From Furcasterigmium furcatum (Eukaryota > Ascomycota > Sordariomycetes > Glomerellales > Plectosphaerellaceae), in the NCBI GenBank assembly GCA_001599815.1, contig BCIA01000003.1, positions 1,798,001-1,862,000 of the forward strand: a stretch of DNA of 64,000 nucleotides. Direction: 5' to 3'. The position numbers and the translations under genes are program-made. The notes under the pieces are model-generated. The model had not been told where the DNA came from, made no database searches, and saw nothing but the letters and a program-made list of their open reading frames with translations. Position 1 is the stretch's first letter; every line of letters starts with the position of its first letter. Shown here in pieces: positions 53,704-64,000 of this stretch.

Positions 53704-55660
53704 CTACTCGGCCATGGCGGCCGGCTTTGCCTTGCCCGCCGGGTTCATCCACGAAAAGGCCGATGCTCCTCCAATCGGATTGGCAGACCGGGGCAGGCCA
53801 GCATTCGATCCCGCGCTCGTGTTGCTGGTTGTGCTGCGCGCATCCCGAGGCAGGCTGGCCGCACTGGTGCTGACCGACCTCTTCGGCTCCCATCGCATGC
53901 CGTTGCTCGAGCCGCTGTCGCTGCCCGCAGCATTGTTGACCTGGCTCTTGCGCCGATGCTCGCCGCTGGTACGCGGAGGAGGCGCTGGCTCGTAAGCTGC
54001 TCCGGTGCGCGCAGAAGATGTGCCCGATTTCAGGGGCTTGAGAACCTTCATGTTGCGCCCTGCTCCTCGTCCTGCGGGCTGGTACCCGCTCAGAGGGGCA
54101 CCCTCTCGCTGCCCACCACCGTCGGACCCATTCGTCGACGTCCCTTGACGCCACGAGCCCCAGATGCCGCTGGCAGACTCGCGCCGGCCTCCGTCGATGC
54201 TGCCTGTGACCGAAGCTGCAGAGGACATGGCCCTGTCATCCATGTCAGCGCCGTTGGTCGCCTTGGCCAACCTGGCCTTGTCTGCCCCATCTGCAGGTAG
54301 ATCGCCTCCAACGGCCACCCTTTCCTGCTCGTCTAGGTCTTCCCGGCTCGAGATCTCGGCGTGGGAAACGGCGTGCTCCAGCCGTGCTTCGGCCTCGCCA
54401 TGACCAGCCAATGCCAAATCCCCTTCAGCAGGGCTGGTTCCCAGGACAAACGGCGCTGCGGTAGCGTTGAGCCGGGGGCGCTCCGGAACCATGCTGGCCG
54501 TGCAAATGTACTTGAAGATCGAATCGTCCTCCGGCCGCACAAAGGGCACCGTCAGCTTCTCCCTGTCGTTGCCGATCAGCGCCATGCGGTTCTGAGAGAG
54601 CAAGACATCCGCCATGTGTGCTCTGAGAACGTCGCTGCCGATGAAGATCTGAATGCCCTTCTTCAGCTCGCCTGAATCTCCCTGATCCATGTTGATGATC
54701 TCGAAAGTCGCCGTGATGCTGGGAATGTGGTGGCCAGGACTAGTGGCTCGGCGACCACGCTCCGAGACGGTGGCCTCGACGAGGTACACCGGGATTCTGA
54801 TCTTGCTGACGCCATCGACATCGCGCTCAATCTCGTCTAAGAGATCAAACTCCTTGACCAGGGCAAAGTCGAGCGTCGAGCGCTGCGAGCCCGTGCACAG
54901 GTCCGCATATCGGATCGTGTGATGGGCAAAGTGCGTGGACACCCAGCACCGGATGATGGTGGGGACGGATCCCAGAATGAAGAACTCCGGGGGAGGTTCC
55001 GGCGCATCAATGGGCGAGTCGTCCTCGTGGCTGCTGACCAGGAACTGGTCGGTGTGCATACCCAGGCTGCTGGCTCGACCAGACGCCAGCGAGTGGACCG
55101 AGTGGACCGAATGCCCGGCAGAGCTGTGCCTTCCGTCCGACTTGTGCGACAATGACCTCTCCATCATCAGACCGCTACTTGGCCGGGGAGGGCCAAAGTC
55201 GCCCGAGTGACGGTTGCTCTGGCTAGCCCAATCGGATTGTCGCAGTGCGCTCTCGTCGAACCTGACACTATTGGCCCTCGAGGCGGCACCGCGGCGAGTG
55301 GGCTCCTCCTCCGCCGCACCCAGATGCAGTGAGTTCAGCAAGTGGTCCTGTTCGTCCATGTCATACAAGTCGCTTGGGTTGACGTGGGTCGGGCCTGGCA
55401 GGGTGTGTCAGCTGTGTATGTGCCTTGGAGGTGGCGTTGAACCCCGGGATGTGGCACAACTCACCTTGCTGAGGAGTACCGGCCAGCACGCCCGGGAAAG
55501 GGTGCTGCTGCCACACTGATTTGAGGTTGGCATCTTGTTCCTGGCGTCGCTCGAGTCGGGCCAGTCTATCGGCTTGGTTTGTCTGGACGAGTTGGACCTG
55601 CTTGAGATCCATCTGGAGGGAATAGAGCTCGTCTCGGCCGACGGAGAACCGAGTATCCAT
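53704..55660 (-). CDS. Conserved fungal protein, possible degenerate retropepsin-like domain
   Basis: Model complement(join(53704..55394,55465..55660)), 628 residues; the 70-nt intron (GTGAGT donor) joins GTPQQ to GPTHVNPSD in frame. Residues 1-50 form a short coiled coil (DELYSLQMDLKQVQLVQTNQADRL, broken here by a Gln-rich face). Residues 75-190 are Ser/His/Arg-rich and disordered. The globular part, about 200-370, runs from PPEFFILGSVPTIIRCWVS through IPVYLVEATV and FEIINMD to IQIFIGSDVLRAHMADVLL and MALIGNDREKLTVPF. That order of strands and the IGSDVL block recall retropepsin-type aspartic proteases, but no DTG/DSG catalytic motif is present. The remaining 250 residues are low-complexity. 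I do not recognise a characterised family; the fold idea is inference. Confidence 0.78.
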
Positions 55661-57012
55661 GCCCGTGAACGTGGTTCCTAAGCACTTTTAGGGAAGGGGT
55701 TCGAAGGAGGGTCGAGATATCAGGGTCTGTATTGTCGTCGTTCGGAGGGGGGAAATCCGGAAAGAAGGGCTCGGGAGGAAGCACGAGGCAGAACGAGGGT
55801 CGGAGATGTCAGGCAATACGGGTCGAGTTGAAACGAGTGGCATGTGACGAACAAAATGGCAGATCGAGTTGGTATGTCGGAGGATGTGCAGTTGATATGT
55901 AACCAGCGTCGTGCTTTCGGGTGGTGGTGACAGGTCAGCTGTCTGCCCAGCCAACTCGAGCCCTAGGAATTCAGACCAGAGGTCCACGTCCCCGCCCTCA
56001 TCGCAGGGCGAGACCAAGCAGGCCCTCGACGGTTGATTGCTGCCTGCGACAGTCGCTTCAAGAGGATGTTATGGGGTGGGATCAAGTGATTAGGTGTTCG
56101 TTCGTCGAGGAAAGTCGGCAATGCCGACCGCGGCGGATGCGTATGAAAAGCGGGGGCCGGAGAGTCGTCAATCGATCAGAATTGGTGAATTATAGATGGA
56201 GGCCAGCGGGCAACAATTTGTTCTAGAGGGTTGCTCTAGGGGCGGGGGGGNTGGAGGGAAAGGATATGGGTTCGGTTCGAGAACGGCGAGGGTCGGTGTG
56301 TCGGTGGGCTATCGGGGCGTAGAATGCTGCCGTGTTGGAGCTCTCTTGAGGGACTCGGCAGAGAATATGGCAGGGCTTCAAGGAGTCGTTTCGAAGGGAG
56401 AGCCGATGGGTGTGATAGGCCGGCGAATAGATGTGGGAGGAAGTCGGATGGAGGGACGGACGGGGGTTGTTGGGTGGCAGAAGATGTCGGATACGGGGCG
56501 AGAGAGTTTGTGTGCGTCGATCGCGAGAGAGCGGTAATAGAATGGGAACGGATGGAGATTGACAGCGGGTTTGGCAACCAAGGTCTCCTTGGGTTGCGGT
56601 TGTGTGATGGAGATGGGAAAGTGAGGATGAGATGGAATGGAGGCAGTCATTCTGGGGTCCAATGCGGCAGGCACGAGGCCCACTCCGACGTGTCTCATTG
56701 GGACTGGAGTCTTAACACTTTCCGACTACCCAAGGTAAGGAATGACGTACTGGACTGACCAGGTACTGTTAGTGACCGTGCGCCGCGAACCTGGAAGGTG
56801 TGAGGTCAAGGAGCGCCCACGCCCAAGCACAATAGCGCATTTAGCGGGCTCGGTGCCCCTGAAGCTCCGAGTCCAGTCCCATGTCTCACGCCGGTTGGTC
56901 ATGACCTTCAGCCTCCGAGCGAGGGAGTTGAAAATGAGCAGGATTGAATGCCCTGAATAATCTCTACGCTCAGGTGAAAGGAAATCTATAAGGTCCGCAC
57001 CCCAAGCAACCG
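55661..57012. other. 1.35 kb intergenic region with one ambiguous base
   Basis: Upstream of the conserved fungal protein and 3' of the IAH1-like gene. One undetermined base (n) stands at 56251, right after seven G residues at 56244-56250, so the homopolymer length is uncertain. The 56080-56700 part is G/A-rich on the plus strand, consistent with a pyrimidine-purine leader of the minus-strand gene. CCCCTGA lies at 56856-56862. No gene is recognised. Confidence 0.5.
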
Positions 57013-57909
57013 CTAAGAGTCGGGCACCCTGCCAAACGCCTTCCAGTCCGGCAGCACCCATCCCGTCCTGTCATCGGCAGGGAGGTCCTTCCACTCGGCA
57101 CCAATGTGCGGCTTCAGTGTCTCGAAGAAGATCTTGTAGGCCTCGCCGCTCATGTGCAGGCCATCTGGCAGCAAGCGCTCCAGGGCACCGCGCTGACCGA
57201 ACTCAAAGGTCCCCGGAAGCGGTCCGCCCTTCTTGTATCCCTCCGTCGTAGCCTCGGCATGGCTCATGATGGCCTCCCACAGGTCGATAAGCACTACGCC
57301 CGGGATACTGGTGGCAACATCGCGGGCGGCCTGGGAGTACTGGGCGGACAGGGCGGAGAAGCGGGTCAGGTCGGGCCAGCCCTTCTGGATGTCCCAGACC
57401 TTGAGGAAGACTTCGTCAACAGGAGGCGGGGTGACGAGGAGGATCTTGGGGTTGTGCGCCACGACGGCGGGGTGGTTGATGATGCTGATCAGGTTCTGCT
57501 CGTACCGGTCCAATGGTACGTGCTGGGTGAATCCCTCCAGTGGGCGAACGGCGTCATTGGCGCCGAGGAGGACGATCTGGGGGCAGTGAGTGAGTGGTCA
57601 TGCTCGACAGCAGGGGAGTACTTACCAGGTAGGCGATGCTGGGAGTGGCGTCGGAGGGAAAGGGGATCAAGTCGTCCAGATAGTGCAGGACGTTGTCCGT
57701 ATTCCACCCAGAGAAACCGCGGTTTACGACATCAGCGCGGCGGATGACATGGTGCTGGAGGGCGGCTTGGAAACTGAACCCCTCCTTGAGTTCTGTCGAG
57801 TGCTGGAAGAGGGAGTCGCCTAGCAGGACGATCTGGGGGTATTGAATATGCAAGGAAGGTTAGCAAGCCAGTGTCTCGGGTCTTCGGAGACGCTACTTAC
57901 TGGAGGCAT
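57013..57909 (-). CDS. SGNH/GDSL esterase, isoamyl acetate-hydrolysing type
   Basis: IAH1-like serine esterase that would hydrolyse short-chain acetate esters. Model complement(join(57013..57576,57626..57832,57901..57909)), 259 residues. The first exon is only ATGCCTCCA (Met-Pro-Pro); its GTAAGT donor and the CCCCCAG acceptor bring it directly to the catalytic block IVLLGDSLFQ. The second intron (49 nt) keeps frame into IVLLGANDA. Family blocks: I GDS (nucleophile Ser), II NRGFSGWNT (oxyanion Gly), III GAND (Asn), V LLPDGLHMSGEAY with catalytic Asp and His. Length fits yeast Iah1. Without the mini-exon the frame has only an ATG in the intron (57853), which would give a six-residue replacement N-terminus. 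No signal peptide is present, so a cytosolic enzyme is expected. Confidence 0.92.
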
Positions 57910-58524
57910 ATTGATAGTTTTTCTAGTGGTTAGCCTATTGCTGGCCGACGTTAGGATGGATGGTTGTCGATGTTGCGTTGAGTTCAGTCGAGCGGGGCAC
58001 AGAGACAGAAGAGACGCCAGGCGCCCTCGGAAACGTCTACCAGGGTCAATAGGTTCAGTACATGCGGAGGCTGATGTGGGCCCGGGGTCACGTCTGGACG
58101 GCCGGGCGGGCAATGTAAGCGATTCAGGGGTTGCGGCTTCCTCTCGATCACCACTTACTTCCTCGCCAGACAGGTAAGGTACCTTATGATATATAAAGTC
58201 CACTATGGGTCGATTGCAGACAGGTCGTCTCGCGAATATCATCTCCGTCCGGGCAAACAAACGGCAAGTCGCACATGTTGCCGGCTGATACATCCGCCTG
58301 GCGGGAAGCTGCCCAAGTACTACGGAACACATCTTCACCAGCTTATTACACCGCGAAATGCCCAACATGTGCTCTCATTCAGTCGCATAAAAATATCCAG
58401 CCCGTACCGAAACGCCTTCTCAGCCTACCGAATAATCATGGTACACAGATATCCATATCCAGAACACCCCTGAGCCCCTCCCCATCCCCTCCCAGACATA
58501 CATACCCCGAAGTTATTCTCACAC
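57910..58524. other. Intergenic region upstream of IAH1-like gene
   Basis: Holds the promoter of the minus-strand esterase gene and the 3' end of the next minus-strand gene. TCAGGGG lies at 58124-58130 and CCCCTGA at 58467-58473. A TATATAAA stretch at about 58190-58197 reads as a TATA-like element in either direction. No gene is seen. Confidence 0.5.
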
Positions 58525-59277
58525 CTAAGCCTCTCCCCTCGAGCTCGGCACAGACTCCTCCCTCCTCTTCTCCTGCCTCGGCACAAACTCAACCTTCCTC
58601 TCCAGGACGCCCTGCCATCCTGCCACTCCGAGCGCCAGCACCTCGACCGGGATCAGCAGCACGCTCAGATACGCACCCGCCCGGCTCTGCTTGCACAGCG
58701 TCCCAAAGTGCGGCCGCGCAGTCATGAACACATCCTGCCAACGGCACGACCAGCTCTCCAGCGTGTCCCGGCCCTCATCCGCGCCCATGCCGTAAAAGAA
58801 GCCCACGGCGGTGATGGCGGCGATCAGCCCGGCCAGGGCCGTGAGGACGCCGAGCCCGGAGTGGAGGATTGGGCGTTCTCTGATCTGTACGTCTTGTTAG
58901 CGGGTAGAGAGGGAGGGGAGAGAAGGGTAAGAGACACTCACAAACCGAATCTTCCCACCGACCAGGCTCGCGGCGCTCGCGCCGACGACGACAGTGGCGC
59001 ACACCACCATCGCCACCGTCGGGCGCAGGTCGAAATTATCCGGCCACAGCGGCAGCAGCCTGCTGGCCGGGACGTGGGTGGCATCGTACGTCGCCAGGGC
59101 ATCGGCCGAGACGCCCAGCACCGTCACGCCCGCGCACAGCGCGAGCACGGAGAGGGCCGTCCTCGTAGCGTCGGCTGCCGAGGCCGCCTTCGGCTGGGAG
59201 AAGTGTCCGGACATCATCCTAGGGGAGTCGATCTCGAAGCCGGACGTGGTTGCCTCTGTCTTGGTGTCGGCAGGCAT
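58525..59277 (-). CDS. Four-TM integral membrane protein, function unknown
   Basis: Model complement(join(58525..58884,58942..59277)), 231 residues; the 57-nt intron (GTGAGT donor, TACAG acceptor) joins GGKIRF to IRERPILHSG in frame. Four hydrophobic helices are clear: ALSVLALCAGVTVLGVSADAL (about 38-58), VAMVVCATVVVGASAASLV (about 86-104), GLGVLTALAGLIAAITAVGFF (about 120-140) and YLSVLLIPVEVLALGVAGW (about 185-203). The loop between helices 3 and 4 has three cysteines (SCRW, LCKQ region), and the tail is charged (RQEKRREE). The layout is that of small fungal tetraspan proteins such as MARVEL-like ones, but I see no diagnostic motif. The start at 59277 is chosen over the upstream Met at 59397, which adds a non-conserved-looking stretch. 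Confidence 0.78.
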
Positions 59278-60090
59278 TGGATGGACCAACGGTGTAAGCG
59301 AGTAGGCAATGGGGGTTGAGTGGCGGTGTAAGCCTGTACACCGAAAGGGAAAGGAGGTAGAAGAAGATAAATCCCAGGTAGATGTGCTCAGGACCAAAAG
59401 TGGCGATGCCGTATCTCACGACTTCGAACGAGAGGAATCGATCTCTCAAATACATCCCTCCATCCTCCCCCTCTGCCGCCATCACCGCCGATCCAACGCC
59501 ATATAACCGCCCGCCACCACCCATCACCACCTTCCAGGGCACGACATCTGCACCGTCGCCCGCGCCCCCCTTCACGGCGTAGCATCTCCCACGCCTTGAA
59601 ATCTCCCGCCGGCAATGCGCCACACCAATCCCCTCTCCCCCAGTCCAACTCCAGCCGAAGCGCCCATGCACAATAGCCGCGCACCTCTCGCTCGCGAATC
59701 GGGTGCGGCCGAGGAAAGACAACGGCAAGCTATGGCCAGCGGCTCTGCAATGCCTGTCGAATCACGGCCCCTTGAAGAACGCGGTCGCAGAATCGCGGCC
59801 AGCGACTGCCGGCGCTTAAAAAGGGGGAGCGCGCCCTGAATGGTGGGAATGCGACGAATCAGGCGGCGTGGAGTCGCTGGGGAAGAGACATCACGATGGG
59901 ACGGATGGTCTCTGATTGGAGATGCAGGTCAAACCGTCCATCCCGTCATCCCAAGCTCATGCTCAGGGACTCTGGGAACTTGCCAAAGCGTAAATGTACA
60001 TGACATTCGTCGTGCGACGCATCCTCGTTACTCCTAGCCCATGCATAGTCTATCATGTTTGTATACCTCTCTTCCTGGTCTCAGCCGTGC
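59278..60090. other. Promoter of the four-TM gene and 3' region of the LCAT-like gene
   Basis: Both neighbours are on the minus strand. Plus-strand short ORFs here show no recognisable product, and no repeat was noted. A T-rich patch near 60045-60070 is a possible poly(A) zone for the LCAT-like gene. Confidence 0.45.
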
Positions 60091-62625
60091 TTACTTGCCG
60101 ACCACCTCCGTCCCGTTAACCGCCGCGGGTCTCCCCAGGCCAATCCCCTTCCTCCTTCCCTTGACGACAGCCTCCAGAGCCTTGCCGATGGCCGGCATGT
60201 CGCCCAGCATGGTTAAGTGGCCCCTCTCCGTGCATATCCTACCGCCCTTGACCAGCTCGTAGCCCTCCGGCACCTGGGCCTCGCGCGCAAGCACTACGCC
60301 ATCGCCGGACCGGAAGACGAGGTCGTCATAGGCGTCCGCGCACGGGATGCCCTGCCGCCCCGCGACCCTCGCCGCATACACTGTCGGTGTGTTCTTGCCG
60401 TACATCATGGCGATGGGCGGGTACACGTTTGCCTCCGAGTGCGCCGGGTTGTGAGCTAGCTCGCTGCGGAACTTCTTGACCTCCGGGAGGATGCGCCTCA
60501 GGTACGCGATGCTCTTTGCCTTGTTAGGCGGGGGAGGGGGCTCAGATGACTGGGTCCCCGCCGAGAACGGTGATGGACCCCTGGGAGGCGAGCCTGACCG
60601 GTTGCTGTCGATCTTGGGGTTGAGACTCAGTTCCTTCAAAAAGTCGGCCGCGCGAGAAGAGTCGCCCATGGTGGGCAGGTTGGTCTGGCTCAGTCTCTTC
60701 ATGCTGTTGCTGCGATTACGGAGCATGGAACCGAAGCCTGTCGAAGGTCGAGGGGTCAGCGCTGGCAGAGTCGACTCGACGCATGGCGACAACCGCGTTT
60801 TGACCCAGTGGTCGGCGTCGAAAAAGTCGATCGGATACGATTCATCGGTGTCCTTGTCTATGAAGCAGAAGCCATCCTCGGGGAGGAACGCGAACGTAGT
60901 CCTCAACGAGAAGTTCACCTGCGCCGTCAGGATCTTCTCATTCAACAACACGGCATCACCGTTGCGGATCGGACCGAGAACGTTGATGCATCGCTGCGGG
61001 ACGCCGGCGTAGACAACGCCCGAGAAAAGGTCTGGCCGCTGGTTGACCACATGCCGGGTGATCATGCCTCCCAGGCTGTGAGCGATCACGAGGGCGCCCT
61101 TCGGGCCATTGTAGTTGGCCCGATTCGAGGGCAGCTTCTCAAGGAAGCTGATCATCTTCTGGGACAAGAGATGAGGGCTGAGCCGCCAGTCGTAGCCGTA
61201 GTCCCAGATGCGCAGCTTGCCGCTCCGCGCATTCTCACACGACCGGAGCTTCTTGAAAAACTTTCTCGAGATATCGATGGGGCCGATGTTCTGCAGCATT
61301 CCCGAGGGAATGATGCGCTCTTCCATCGTGAGCTCGTCCTCCAGGTCGAGGCCGACCTCGAGATCCGCTTTCCTCAGGTTGAACCCAATCTTGACCGGCG
61401 CCCATAGCTGTTGGTGAGGCGGCTCGGCTGAGCGCAATATGGAGCCTCGGTAGCCTCCTAGGACGACGAGATCGCCCGTCAGCGTCTCGAGCACTCTGTC
61501 GAGCGCCGTTGACCCATCGACCTCGGATACTGTAACCGGGGCCTCTGGAATGGACGGAATCCTGTTGCTCTGCTCATCGGGATCTTGGAAATATTTGAGC
61601 TGTGCAGAAAGCCTGTTCATCGACGGCATCGACGGCATTGAGGGCATCTTGAAGCTGGGCCTCTCAGGTAGGCTGTCCTTGATGGCCTTCATCCTCACAT
61701 TGGTCATCTCCCTCACATTCTCGAATCTACTGTCATCTCCAAGCGACGACACACGAGACAGGGAGTGATACAGAAGAGAGTCATCCGAGGCCGTCCTCCG
61801 AAGGGACACTGGCTTGCCTGAAAGGCTCGAACGCGGCGTCAGGACACGCTCGCCATAGACTGCAGACTGCACAGGTGACGATTTCACGGGGGGTGCTTTC
61901 TGTACGGGACTGCCCCGTGTCCGCCCAGGGCTTCCCAGGGGCGTCCGGTCTGCGGATGACAGCGTCCATGATCGAGAAAACCCAGGGCTGGGTTCCGACC
62001 TGTCGTTGGGAGAGGATGAAAAGACCGAGTTGAAGAAGGTGGAAGCGTTAGGCAGTGAAGGCAGAGCCCTTGAGAGCCGTTTGAGTGCTTCAGTGCCGGT
62101 CGACCCAGAGCGCTTCTGCCTCGTGTGTGGTAGGGGAACAGTCTCCAAGACACGTTTCGGTTGCTGGGGCTTGTCGTAGAGGGGTGCATCGACACGGGAA
62201 CGCCAGGGGGCGGGAAGCGGTTCGACAGTCAGATGAAGTGACGATTCCGATTTCACATTTGGTTGGATAGGTATTCCAGTTGGATGGTGTTGAGTATCGC
62301 TCCTCGTCGCACTAGGAAGTTGTGGTGAAGCTGCCGGGGGTGCGACGGGTGACGCGGGGCCGTCGGAGCTGTCTTCGTCCTCGTTCAACACGGCCGATTC
62401 GAACAATGGGTTGCTCGACACTTTTTCCATAGCGGCAGCTTTCTCAGCAGCCGGAGTCTTGGGCAAGGTGAGTCGTGTTGCAGCCGGACTGAGGGCGGGC
62501 TGCATGACGATCTGGGCATCGTCGTTGTAGAGACCATCTTCACCGGACACATCGTCGACGATGAGAGACAGCTGGGACCCAGCAGTCCCGCCCGAGGGCA
62601 TTCGCATGGGGAGAGGTTGTGCCAT
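60091..62625 (-). CDS. LCAT-family alpha/beta-hydrolase (phospholipid/sterol acyltransferase-like)
   Basis: Intronless 844-residue protein with a lecithin:cholesterol acyltransferase-like hydrolase domain. The first 360 residues are hydrophilic, Ser/Pro-rich and probably disordered, with no signal peptide or TM helix. The hydrolase begins at about 385 with LVVLGGYRGSILRSAEPPHQQLW, where the usual lid and oxyanion region lie; then LRIWDYGYDWRLSPHLLSQKM, and the nucleophile elbow in VIAHSLGGMITRHVV (GxSxG-type AHSLG, Ser near residue 524). GVVYAGVPQRC follows. Asp in PEDGFCFIDKD or YPIDFFDADHW, and His in ERGHLTML, are candidates for the rest of the triad. Cytosolic location differs from secreted LCAT and ER Lro1, so a lipase or phospholipase role is as likely as acyl transfer. 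Confidence 0.85.
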   Translation of the reverse strand: MAQPLPMRMPSGGTAGSQLSLIVDDVSGEDGLYNDDAQIVMQPALSPAATRLTLPKTPAAEKAAAMEKVSSNPLFESAVLNEDEDSSDGPASPVAPPAASPQLPSATRSDTQHHPTGIPIQPNVKSESSLHLTVEPLPAPWRSRVDAPLYDKPQQPKRVLETVPLPHTRQKRSGSTGTEALKRLSRALPSLPNASTFFNSVFSSSPNDRSEPSPGFSRSWTLSSADRTPLGSPGRTRGSPVQKAPPVKSSPVQSAVYGERVLTPRSSLSGKPVSLRRTASDDSLLYHSLSRVSSLGDDSRFENVREMTNVRMKAIKDSLPERPSFKMPSMPSMPSMNRLSAQLKYFQDPDEQSNRIPSIPEAPVTVSEVDGSTALDRVLETLTGDLVVLGGYRGSILRSAEPPHQQLWAPVKIGFNLRKADLEVGLDLEDELTMEERIIPSGMLQNIGPIDISRKFFKKLRSCENARSGKLRIWDYGYDWRLSPHLLSQKMISFLEKLPSNRANYNGPKGALVIAHSLGGMITRHVVNQRPDLFSGVVYAGVPQRCINVLGPIRNGDAVLLNEKILTAQVNFSLRTTFAFLPEDGFCFIDKDTDESYPIDFFDADHWVKTRLSPCVESTLPALTPRPSTGFGSMLRNRSNSMKRLSQTNLPTMGDSSRAADFLKELSLNPKIDSNRSGSPPRGPSPFSAGTQSSEPPPPPNKAKSIAYLRRILPEVKKFRSELAHNPAHSEANVYPPIAMMYGKNTPTVYAARVAGRQGIPCADAYDDLVFRSGDGVVLAREAQVPEGYELVKGGRICTERGHLTMLGDMPAIGKALEAVVKGRRKGIGLGRPAAVNGTEVVGK

Positions 62626-64000
62626 GGTGATTATGGCGACCGAGAGAAGAAATTGTCCTGATCTAGAAGAACATGGGAGGTCTGGGGTGTTCGGACGAGT
62701 TAAGGGTTGTTAGTTCCCGGGGTTTCCGAACGCGAGGATATGCGAGAACCACGACCGGGATTGTCGATCCAAAAGCGAAGCGGGACGATCCCTGGAGTTC
62801 CCACAAGCCGGGCTGGGCGTAAAGAGTAGTAATTGTTGAACGTTCCGGGTTGTTTCCCGAGTAGTTGACGTCGTACACAGGGAAATACCAGCTGTCTATC
62901 GTGTGTGGCGTTGTGAGGCTCGGCTGACATGGACGATCTTCTCGGCACCCCACGAGCTGTGGTTCTCGTAAGTCGTGGCTGGCGGTTTCCTGGATTCAAT
63001 TGGCACTCGAGAGGGAAACAACGCCTGATAAGGAGGCAGGGCCAAGGTCGAACAAGACGGGAGGGCCGAAAGGAAGAGAGCCGCGGGACTGGAAGGGGAA
63101 GGTAGGTCGAGGCTGAGTTGATGGTGCCAAGGTGAAGCTACTACTCCAGGATGCATGTGAGAGTGGGTGGATCGAAAAGGGGGGCAGTGAGCCTATGCGA
63201 CGATGGAGAATTGAGGCCGTCAGCGTCTAAATACGTGTCTGCCTGGGGAATCGCATGAGATGAACGGGGGGCTGAGGGCTGAGTGTCGTTCTCGGTTCCC
63301 CACGATCCGCAAACGAGCATGCATCGGGCTCTTCCAGGGTCCCGGGTTGGTGGTGAATATCGCTCGTCCATGGTCACCCGTCCGGACTAGGCAAGGCGAA
63401 ACGGGCGAGAGGCGAAGGCTCTGTCGGGTTGTCGTATGCGCGCCAGTGCTTGGCCATGGATGTTCCTGGGCCGGTATCCCGTTGCCTTTAGCTGGTTTGT
63501 CATCGAGAGTCCGGACTTGTGGCCGGATCATCGACCCCGGAGCCGAGCAGCGCGAGTTGCATCATCATCATCGCCATGAGGTGCGCGGAATAAACTTGGA
63601 CAAGGAAGACAGCAGCGAGGCCGGCCAAACCAGACCAGCTGCTGAACTGAGCTGGCAGCGGGATCGGTCTGATTGGCCAATTAAAAGATGGAGAGGGAAA
63701 TAGAAGCAAGACAATTCCCGGGTTTCTGTGCCTGCGCTTGGAGCGGGATGGATGAGGCGGAAAATATGTTGGAGGAGAAAGAAAAGAAGGTACCTAGGTA
63801 CACAGCTGAGCGGCGTGGATGAAGAAAGATATCTGATGGAAGCCCGCAAGATAGAGGAAGGAGGCCCCAGGTCGCATCCCTATTAGATCATTAGACCCAA
63901 CACTCGAAGCTGCAGCTGGTGGCGCGAATCGCTGCATGCTCGGGCACCTCAGATGCAGCCGACGAGTGCGAGGTGACTGACAGTCGGGCACCGCCGGGCA
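62626..64000. other. Gene-poor right edge; promoter of LCAT-like gene
   Basis: Upstream of the minus-strand LCAT-like gene. ORFs of up to 147 codons (for example 63260-63703 plus) overlap on both strands and show no motif. An ATCATCATCATCGCC microsatellite-like run lies near 63560. Nothing else is recognised before the window ends. Confidence 0.45.

Noticed and set aside
1..64000. tRNA genes, transposons, RIP-mutated blocks or CRISPR arrays
   Set aside because: T-loop-like GTTCGA matches were checked and lie in coding DNA or lack a cloverleaf. No transposase or reverse transcriptase frames and no AT-rich blocks were seen; CRISPR is not expected in a fungus.

Overview
The window is nuclear DNA of a filamentous ascomycete, most likely a Sordariomycete (Pezizomycotina). 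The evidence is short (about 50-150 nt) GT-AG introns with CTAAC-type branch sites, GC-rich third codon positions, Zn2Cys6 regulators, an AA9 lytic polysaccharide monooxygenase, a Ste3-type pheromone receptor and a fungal fused THI6 enzyme. The species cannot be named from sequence alone. I see no transposase, reverse transcriptase, tRNA, rRNA or CRISPR array, and no AT-rich RIP-type block. It looks like an ordinary gene-rich chromosome arm.

Left part (1-12.3 kb) is rich in carbon-acquisition genes: the 3' end of a GH1 beta-glucosidase, a Rch1/SLC10A7-type transporter, then three co-directional genes (sulfatase, sugar-porter MFS transporter, and a regulator carrying two tandem Zn2Cys6 clusters), followed by a secreted AA9 LPMO. 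The sulfatase-transporter-regulator trio looks like a small catabolic module for a sulfated sugar; that is inference.

Middle part (12.6-35.6 kb): a seven-TM TM198-like protein with a very long cytosolic tail; a 4.3 kb stretch with no recognisable gene; a ferric reductase; a conserved fungal membrane/coiled-coil protein; the Ras palmitoyltransferase subunit ERF4 (5' end unresolved); a Ste3-like a-factor receptor; the mitochondrial single-strand DNA-binding protein; and glutathione synthetase.

Right part (35.6-64 kb): a 1901-residue Rad54/ATRX-like SNF2 ATPase whose last exon lies beyond the apparent stop codon; 5-aminolevulinate synthase; a second Zn2Cys6 regulator; bifunctional THI6; an isochorismatase-fold hydrolase; a conserved fungal protein of unknown function; an IAH1-like SGNH esterase with a 9-nt first exon; a four-TM membrane protein; and an LCAT-family alpha/beta hydrolase. 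Most are unrelated housekeeping genes that simply sit side by side. I rebuilt multi-exon models by hand from splice consensus and reading phase; every join given keeps the frame. Across the intergenic DNA the heptamer CCCCTGA (or its complement TCAGGGG) recurs about twenty times, including clustered and inverted copies.
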